From NCBI GenBank assembly GCA_037382205.1, contig JARRQD010000193.1, positions 1-11,437 of the forward strand: 11,437 nucleotides of DNA, given 5' to 3'. A model generated the notes under the pieces. It searched no databases. It had not been told where the DNA came from and saw nothing but the letters and a program-made list of their open reading frames with translations. Source of the DNA: Thiodiazotropha sp037382205 (GTDB taxonomy: Bacteria > Pseudomonadota > Gammaproteobacteria > Chromatiales > Chromatiaceae). Made by a program: the position numbers and the translations under genes. This document shows, piece by piece, positions 6,795-11,437 of this stretch; the stretch's first letter is position 1, and each line of letters starts with the position of its first letter.

Positions 6795-7843
6795 GAGGAT
6801 TGCGTCTCACCTTTTGCAGATTTACCGCCAATCCAGTTGATCAGATTCTGTTTTTCCCAGTTGGTTTGTGCTTTTTTTCGGCTTTTGAAGTATTGAGGGT
6901 CAGCGCTGAAAACAGGCACAAAGGCATACTTCAGCTGCAGAACATCTTTATCGGGGCAGAACTCCACACAGCGTCCGCAGAGCGTGCAGTCTTCAAAGGT
7001 GACATTCCGGCTTGTCATGTCAGTATGGATTTCATGAATATCCATCGGGCAGGCCTTGGCGCAAAGTCCGCAACGTTCACATCTTGGTGAGGCATTTTTT
7101 ATCAGTCGAAACAAACCCATCTTGCGAAATACCGCATGTAGCGCCAGCATCGGGCAGATTCGACAGAAGGGCTGGCGAAGTGTCAGACCCAATGCAATGA
7201 TCAACCCGAACAGAAAGTCAGCAAGCAGAGAGAGTGTGATGGTGGTGGCGTTCGCTGTATCGATATTGAGCTGCTCTGTACTGCCAGTCGCCAGGGTGGT
7301 GAGGATACGGCTAGGGCATATTCGACAGAAGGGGTCACCCAGGTCATGGTTTAGTATGCCCATGCCGGTCAGCAGGGGAAAGCCGAATACCAGTATCACC
7401 AGGATGAACCACTTTATCGGCCGGATCTTACCGACAAGCGATTTCGAGAGTGACTCCTGGCGCTGCAAGCCGATTTTCTGGCCGATCATCTGCAGGAACT
7501 CCTGGAATGTCCCCAGTGGGCAGATCCAACCACAGAAAGCCTTGTTAAGGATCACAAACAGCACCAGAAAGGTACCGAGGGTAATCAAAGTAGGCATGAT
7601 GCCCATCAACAGATTGCCTCCTTTGGTAATGGTCTCACCGAGTCGATGATCCATCTGGTGTTGGATGGGGATCAGGGTGCAGAGATCGGATCCCTGGAAA
7701 TCATAGGCGCAGCTGAGGGCGGGCAGGGCGCCGCTGATCTTCTCTTCCAGGTAGTAACCGGTCAATAAACCGCCATAGACAAAAAATACAAAGGCGCAGA
7801 TCTGCACAAGTTTGCGCAGTACAGAAAGATTGAAGGTGCTCAT
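6791..7843 (-). CDS. NapH/NosR/CcoG-type membrane polyferredoxin
   Basis: A 350-residue inner-membrane iron-sulfur protein. About four helices (11-31, 79-103, 143-163, 205-223) carry three paired-cysteine motifs: CGWICPLG (C104, C108), CRICPS (C173, C176) and CRICPM (C227, C230). After the last helix come two classical 4Fe-4S ferredoxin motifs, CERCGLCAKACP (C255-C265) and CTLCGRCVEFCP (C286-C296), expected in the cytoplasm. This layout matches NapH, NosR C-terminal and CcoG-type proteins, which move electrons across the membrane or support metal-centre assembly. An extra pair, C45 and C55, lies in the first periplasmic loop. No nap, nos or cco gene is nearby, so those names should not be transferred. 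Start and stop overlap both neighbours as ATGA. The role inferred here is electron supply for reduction in the periplasm. Confidence 0.9.
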   Translation of the reverse strand: MSTFNLSVLRKLVQICAFVFFVYGGLLTGYYLEEKISGALPALSCAYDFQGSDLCTLIPIQHQMDHRLGETITKGGNLLMGIMPTLITLGTFLVLFVILNKAFCGWICPLGTFQEFLQMIGQKIGLQRQESLSKSLVGKIRPIKWFILVILVFGFPLLTGMGILNHDLGDPFCRICPSRILTTLATGSTEQLNIDTANATTITLSLLADFLFGLIIALGLTLRQPFCRICPMLALHAVFRKMGLFRLIKNASPRCERCGLCAKACPMDIHEIHTDMTSRNVTFEDCTLCGRCVEFCPDKDVLQLKYAFVPVFSADPQYFKSRKKAQTNWEKQNLINWIGGKSAKGETQSS

Positions 7844-8637
7844 ACTTTTTGATCCCGATTTTTCAGGTTTTGACCCAGAAAGCCGCCAGCAAGAAAGCCC
7901 AAGCCCAGCACGAGCAAGCCCAACTCAGTCGACTGCCAATGGCTGGGATTGACCCGATAGTCAGCAACTAATTGAGTTGAGTAACTGATATCACCATGCT
8001 GATATTCACCACTGATGGTGAACTGTGCTGTCTGTTTGCTTCTCTCCCCATCGATCAGATCGGGGAAGTCGTCAGGGATGATGAAAGTAACCCGCCCCTG
8101 TTGATCTGTAATCTGAGTCTGTTGACTGCCATTTGACGTAGTCAGTGTCAAAGCTTGATCGGCGAGAAGCTCTCCCTGGAATCGGACCAGAAAAGACCAC
8201 TTCTGCTGACTGTGGTAATGGTAGTGCTCTCTTGGCAAGGGGGCTGGAACAATCTCAAACTCACTTTTTTCAGCAGCGGTCAACCTGGCAGGGCTCTGTT
8301 TGCTGGGGCGTCCGAACATATATTGGTAGCGAATAATGACTTCTATGTCATTTCCCCAATCCTTCTTGATGACCAGTGCATGATAGTTGTCCATACCAGA
8401 GGCCGGTATGGTGACATTGCCCATCACCGGAGTAATAGATTGGGTTGAAAGATCGGGGCTGATATAGCTGATCGTAGCGCCATCCAGATTGTCTATATGA
8501 ATTGTTTTGGCGCCTCTGTGAGCGTGGGAGACGGCAGGTTTGCTACTTTTAATGTTCTGTTTCTCGTCAGCGATGGCAGTCCCGACAGGAGAGAATAGCC
8601 AGACAGCCAGCAAGATCACCAGATTGGAAGGTTTCAT
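7840..8637 (-). CDS. Membrane-anchored periplasmic protein with DUF4198-like domain and HYHYH motif
   Basis: A 265-residue exported protein. A signal peptide (1-23, cleavage likely after TAIA) is followed by a periplasmic domain and a C-terminal helix (about 238-256) ending in NLKNRDQK, so the protein should be anchored with the bulk outside. The segment 126-195 reads like the DUF4198 beta-sandwich pattern (FEIVPAPLP, a polar strand pair, DQQGRVTFIIPDDF), a fold found beside nickel/cobalt and other metal transport genes. His138, His140 and His142 alternate with Tyr in HYHYH just after this start, and more His are in SHAHRG near 38-40, which suggests metal binding. The gap to the receptor gene is 12 bases, and AAGG overlapping the receptor stop could serve as the ribosome binding site. 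The family call is by pattern only; function unknown. Confidence 0.7.
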   Translation of the reverse strand: MKPSNLVILLAVWLFSPVGTAIADEKQNIKSSKPAVSHAHRGAKTIHIDNLDGATISYISPDLSTQSITPVMGNVTIPASGMDNYHALVIKKDWGNDIEVIIRYQYMFGRPSKQSPARLTAAEKSEFEIVPAPLPREHYHYHSQQKWSFLVRFQGELLADQALTLTTSNGSQQTQITDQQGRVTFIIPDDFPDLIDGERSKQTAQFTISGEYQHGDISYSTQLVADYRVNPSHWQSTELGLLVLGLGFLAGGFLGQNLKNRDQKV

Positions 8638-8649
8638 GATTACTTAACC

Positions 8650-10815
8650 TTAAAAAAGATAGGTGTAGGTGAGCATGGCATTACGTGGTGCGCCTGCCGA
8701 ATAGGTTTTATCGCCACTGGTACTTTTCTTCACTTCTGTCGCATAGCGTTTGTCAAACAAGTTTTCCACATTCAAAGAGAGTGTGTGTGATCCTCTCTGA
8801 TAACTGAGTATCAGATTGGTTAGAAAGTCATAGCCATTGTATTTTTCAGTGTTGGCATTATCGACGTAATAGCTGCCCCAGCTGTTACTACGCAAGACAG
8901 CCTTTAGGCCAACCGGGTGGCTGTACCCCAATCCCAAACCATACTGTTGACGCGGTATGTAGGGGAGCTGGTTGCCGGAGCGATCGACAGGTGTCTGGGT
9001 GCGTCCGGTACGAACCAACTCATCAAAATCGCTGAAAGAGTAATCGCTATAGGCAAAGCTACCTTCCAACCAGATGTTGTCGCTAAGATCGTAACGACCA
9101 CTGAGCTCAACACCTTTCTTCAAGGTTTCGCCGGCATTTTGAAACTCGGTAGTGAGGTCCTCATTAAGGGTTGAAACGATCTCATCACTGACTGTGGTTC
9201 GATAGACGGCCAGATCGAATGACCATGCCTGCTCACGTCCCTTCAGGCCGACTTCAACATTTTGCGCAGTGGCTGCGTCCAGTTTTGGATTGCTCTGAAT
9301 CTCTGACTCGGAAGGCACCTGTCCGGATTGAGCGATCAGACCATACGCATTGATCCGCGAGTTCAGGGTATAGGTCAAGCCGAGTTTGGGCGAGAAGAGG
9401 TTAAAAGTTTTGTCGGTTTTTGTCTGTTCTGGTGAATCAAAGAAGGTATAGGTGCCGCTACCATAGCTGTATTCGCCAAAAGCGATATTGTCAATATCAA
9501 AATGATTCCGGTCATATCTAAAACCCAGCTCAAGTGCGATTTTCTCAACGGGTTGCATGGTCTCCTGAAAATAAAATCCATACAGGGTATTGGTTGCATC
9601 CTCTTCTTCGAGCAGATCACCGGCACGATCCGAATTGGTGTGTAAAATTGTTGCAGGTCCGGTTGGGTTCCAGGCCGGTGGAGGGGCGGTTTCCACATCG
9701 GCATAGGTATATTTCTTTGCCCCTTCCGTGTTATCTCGTCGCGCTGTCACACCTGTAACCAGTGTGCTTTCTCCCCAGAGTTGATGTTTGTAGGCTAATT
9801 CCAGGTCGGTGCCGAGTACCGTTGTACCGGGATTATCATTGATGGCGCCTGTCACCGGGTGGTAGTGATCCCAGTGATTGGCATAAATTCGTGGTTTCAG
9901 GGTGAGATTGTCCATCTCCTGCTCATATCGGGAGTTGAAGAACCAGATCGTGGAGTAACGTCCGCTGTGTTGCCAGGGACTGCTGCTGGTCTCTTTTTGT
10001 TCACCTGTATCCAGATAACGTTCAAACTCCGTATCATCCATTGACCCGGGCAGTTGCAGATCCGCTTCGTGATAGCTCAGTTCCGATTCCAGAGAACCCC
10101 CGTTATCCAGCAGATAGCCGTGTTTTAGCGCAACCTGTTTTGACTCAAATTCGTTCCAATCCCGCCAGTCGTTATCGGATTTCCGGTATGACGCGGTTAG
10201 GGATGCCGCATTATTGTCGTTGATATCGCCAGCGAGTCTGCCGTGAAGGTTCTGCTGACCGAATTCACCAAGCCCCAGTTTGAGTCGGTTGCTGTCGGTA
10301 TCGAAAACCGATTTGGAGATGATCTGTATGGTTCCACCTGAGGTACCTGCACCAAACAGAGAGCCGGGTCCTTTGGTGATCTCGATACGCTCGATATCCT
10401 GGGTATCGATGAAATCAAAACGAGAAAAGCTATCGGGATCGGTCATGGGCACCCCATCGCGGATGACCATGATCTCCCGTACGCCATAATTGGCCTTCTG
10501 TCCGGCGCCGCGAATGATGAGACGGCTGTCATAGGCTGAATTTTTGGAATTAATCAGAACGCCGGGGCTTCCTTGAATGGCGTCTTTGATGTTGAACATC
10601 TTTTCGCTTTCGATACGCTCTGATTCGATAACATCGATCGATCCAGCAACATCTTTGGTTTTGCGCTCGACTCTGGATGCCGTAACGCTGATGACGTCAA
10701 ATGCCTCATCGACTCTATTCGTGTCGGTTTCGTCAGCGATTGCGATCGGTTGATTCGTAATACTTAGGAGGGGAAATAGGGCAAGATAAATGCTGTTTTT
10801 TTGTAAAGACTTCAT
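8650..10815 (-). CDS. TonB-dependent outer-membrane receptor
   Basis: A 721-residue receptor and the first gene of the operon. Signal peptide 1-27 (cleavage after IAIA, before DETD), then a TonB box-like DVISVTAS at about 39-46. The plug follows (about 50-160) with the expected IIRGAGQKANYG, VIRDGVPMTDPDSF and IERIEITKGPGSLFGAGTSGGTIQIISK. The rest is a barrel rich in alternating polar and aromatic strands, with NVENLFDKRYA near the end and a terminal Phe (TYTYLF), the outer-membrane insertion signal. Length is normal for the family. It carries no extra N-terminal signalling domain of the FecA/PupB type, so it probably does not control a sigma factor. The ribosome binding site before ATG 10815 is poor. 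The substrate is not readable; siderophore, metal or small organic complexes are all possible. Company of redox and His-rich proteins favours a metal. Confidence 0.93.
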   Translation of the reverse strand: MKSLQKNSIYLALFPLLSITNQPIAIADETDTNRVDEAFDVISVTASRVERKTKDVAGSIDVIESERIESEKMFNIKDAIQGSPGVLINSKNSAYDSRLIIRGAGQKANYGVREIMVIRDGVPMTDPDSFSRFDFIDTQDIERIEITKGPGSLFGAGTSGGTIQIISKSVFDTDSNRLKLGLGEFGQQNLHGRLAGDINDNNAASLTASYRKSDNDWRDWNEFESKQVALKHGYLLDNGGSLESELSYHEADLQLPGSMDDTEFERYLDTGEQKETSSSPWQHSGRYSTIWFFNSRYEQEMDNLTLKPRIYANHWDHYHPVTGAINDNPGTTVLGTDLELAYKHQLWGESTLVTGVTARRDNTEGAKKYTYADVETAPPPAWNPTGPATILHTNSDRAGDLLEEEDATNTLYGFYFQETMQPVEKIALELGFRYDRNHFDIDNIAFGEYSYGSGTYTFFDSPEQTKTDKTFNLFSPKLGLTYTLNSRINAYGLIAQSGQVPSESEIQSNPKLDAATAQNVEVGLKGREQAWSFDLAVYRTTVSDEIVSTLNEDLTTEFQNAGETLKKGVELSGRYDLSDNIWLEGSFAYSDYSFSDFDELVRTGRTQTPVDRSGNQLPYIPRQQYGLGLGYSHPVGLKAVLRSNSWGSYYVDNANTEKYNGYDFLTNLILSYQRGSHTLSLNVENLFDKRYATEVKKSTSGDKTYSAGAPRNAMLTYTYLF

Positions 10816-10852
10816 AAATATTTGCTGTACTAGGTATTCATTGTGTTTGTTA

Positions 10853-10873
10853 TGATCATCTTCCTAATGATCA
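10853..10873. promoter_or_regulatory. Perfect inverted repeat, candidate operator of the receptor operon
   Basis: TGATCAT and ATGATCA are separated by 7 bases (CTTCCTA), giving a perfect 7-7-7 inverted repeat whose edge is 37 bases upstream of the receptor start codon. Each arm itself contains the palindrome TGATCA. The position is typical of a repressor site over a promoter. It does not match the Fur consensus GATAATGATAATCATTATC well, so the regulator is unknown. Confidence 0.45.
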
Positions 10874-10883
10874 GAACTGTCAC
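10855..10883 (-). promoter_or_regulatory. Candidate promoter of the seven-gene operon
   Basis: On the minus strand, GTGACA (5/6 match to the -35 consensus, at 10878-10883) is followed after 17 bases by GATGAT (4/6 match to the -10, at 10855-10860). The inverted repeat at 10853-10873 falls in the spacer and -10. Upstream, the word GTGACAG recurs with a 16-base period (plus-strand CTGTCAC at 10877 and 10893), which could be an additional binding site. The call is weak. Confidence 0.3.
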
Positions 10884-11288
10884 TGATCCAAGCTGTCACA
10901 GGAATTAAGATATACAAGTACGAGGTAGTGATCTGAATAGAGCAAGGCTAACCTTGAGCTACTATTAAGACTGCAACGCATATATCTCTTTTCCCGCTTC
11001 CAAAATGGACCTTCAACAGATGGCTTTTCATGCAGTGCGAATTGTCAACAGCAATAATGAAGCCATATCCTAACTTATTGAAATAAAACAATTAATCGAT
11101 ATTTAAATAGGGGTAAAGTTGGGTTATATCGCGCAATGCGTGTCAAATGACATAAATATTATTGTTGTGACTGACTGATTTTGAGAATAGGACCTCATGA
11201 TTGGTCAAGGTGTTGGAGAGTGTATATTGGCGCTCCAAATATCGTTGTATTATCCTAATAAAGATCAGTTGGACAGCGTGAAGGGTTC

Positions 11289-11427
11289 GCTTGTGGTGGT
11301 GCAGGGCAAGGGTCGCTCCTGCACATCCATGTGCCCGCGACACTTGTGCATCCCTGCACGGTGCGCAACGACGCGGAATAGCCTGCTATTCCAAGGCGTT
11401 GCAACGCTGCCCTGCGCCGCTGCAAGC
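11289..11427. repeat. GC-rich palindromic element with imperfect terminal inverted repeats
   Basis: The left end (11289-11308) and the reverse complement of the right end (11408-11427) match at 16 of 20 positions, including the identical 8-mers GCAGGGCA and TGCCCTGC and the outer GCTTG and CAAGC. Inside are three further hairpins: GCACAT-CC-ATGTGC (11321-11334), GTGCA-TCCC-TGCAC (11346-11359), and a large one at 11365-11402 with 18-bp arms, 15 of 18 paired, whose core is GGAATAGCCTGCTATTCC. No coding potential. It resembles a non-autonomous dispersed repeat (MITE- or REP/BIME-like). The window ends 10 bases beyond, so the outer border is uncertain. Confidence 0.5.
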
Positions 11428-11437
11428 GTGCAATTCA

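Larger units (their letters stand above)
10816..11288. other. Gene-free region upstream of the receptor operon
   Basis: No supportable gene on either strand. Apart from the promoter and operator candidates close to the receptor gene, the stretch is AT-rich, notably 11080-11165. A 22-codon frame at 11005-11073 and a 66-codon minus frame at 11143-11343 have no family features. A weak inverted repeat, TTGGAG and CTCCAA, lies at 11213-11238. Composition changes sharply to GC-rich at about 11289. Confidence 0.5.

Noticed and set aside
6407..6831. Two long minus-strand frames overlapping the CcdA-like gene
   Set aside because: They are out-of-frame shadows; the CcdA-like frame has the Pro-Cys motifs, membrane helices and exact ATGA junctions.
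6791..7843. Naming the polyferredoxin napH, nosR or ccoG
   Set aside because: The cysteine layout is shared by several families and no nitrate, nitrous oxide or cbb3 oxidase gene is nearby.
10830..10875. Fur box before the TonB-dependent receptor
   Set aside because: The TGATCAT/ATGATCA repeat was compared with the Fur consensus and shares too few positions, so Fur was not named.
11005..11073. 22-codon open frame beginning MDLQQMAFHAV
   Set aside because: Too short, no good ribosome binding site and no recognisable similarity; most likely chance.
11143..11343. 66-codon minus-strand frame
   Set aside because: It starts within the palindromic repeat element and runs through AT-rich intergenic sequence, with no family features.

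Overview
The window reads as a chromosomal segment of a gammaproteobacterium. This is inferred from the QseBC-like two-component pair, the E. coli-like TonB anchor and the roughly even base composition. A sulfur- or metal-oxidising lineage is possible but not proven. All protein-coding content is ordinary chromosomal type. No rRNA, tRNA, CRISPR array, transposase or phage gene is visible.

Layout. (1) Positions 1-1086, minus strand: an SOS cassette, lexA followed by a Y-family DNA polymerase cut by the window edge. Upstream of lexA lie two direct-repeat operators of the GTTC-N7-GTTC type, in opposite orientation; this type is known mainly from alphaproteobacteria. (2) 1298-1651, plus strand: a small four-helix membrane protein of unknown function. 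(3) 1652-2005: a gene-free leader with a promoter candidate and a perfect hairpin. (4) 2006-4102, plus strand: an OmpR-family response regulator and a QseC/PmrB-like sensor kinase whose periplasmic domain carries an acidic ExxE-containing cluster. (5) 4360-10815, minus strand, convergent with the kinase: a tight seven-gene operon. In transcription order it encodes a TonB-dependent receptor, a membrane-anchored periplasmic protein with a DUF4198-like fold and a His-Tyr-His-Tyr-His motif, a NapH/CcoG-type polyferredoxin, a CcdA/DsbD-type membrane protein, ExbB, ExbD and TonB. Six of the seven genes are joined by overlaps or a gap of about 12 bases. (6) 10816-11437: a gene-free region with an inverted-repeat operator candidate just upstream of the receptor, an AT-rich stretch, and at the far right a GC-rich element built of nested palindromes with imperfect terminal inverted repeats.

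How the parts may work together. The seven-gene operon is self-contained: its own outer-membrane receptor and its own ExbB-ExbD-TonB motor, with two inner-membrane redox proteins and a periplasmic His-rich protein in between. The most economical reading is uptake of a metal or metal complex (iron or copper) that is energised at the outer membrane and then reduced or handed on at the inner membrane. The substrate cannot be read from sequence. The neighbouring two-component system could sense the same metal, but that link rests only on proximity and the acidic motif.
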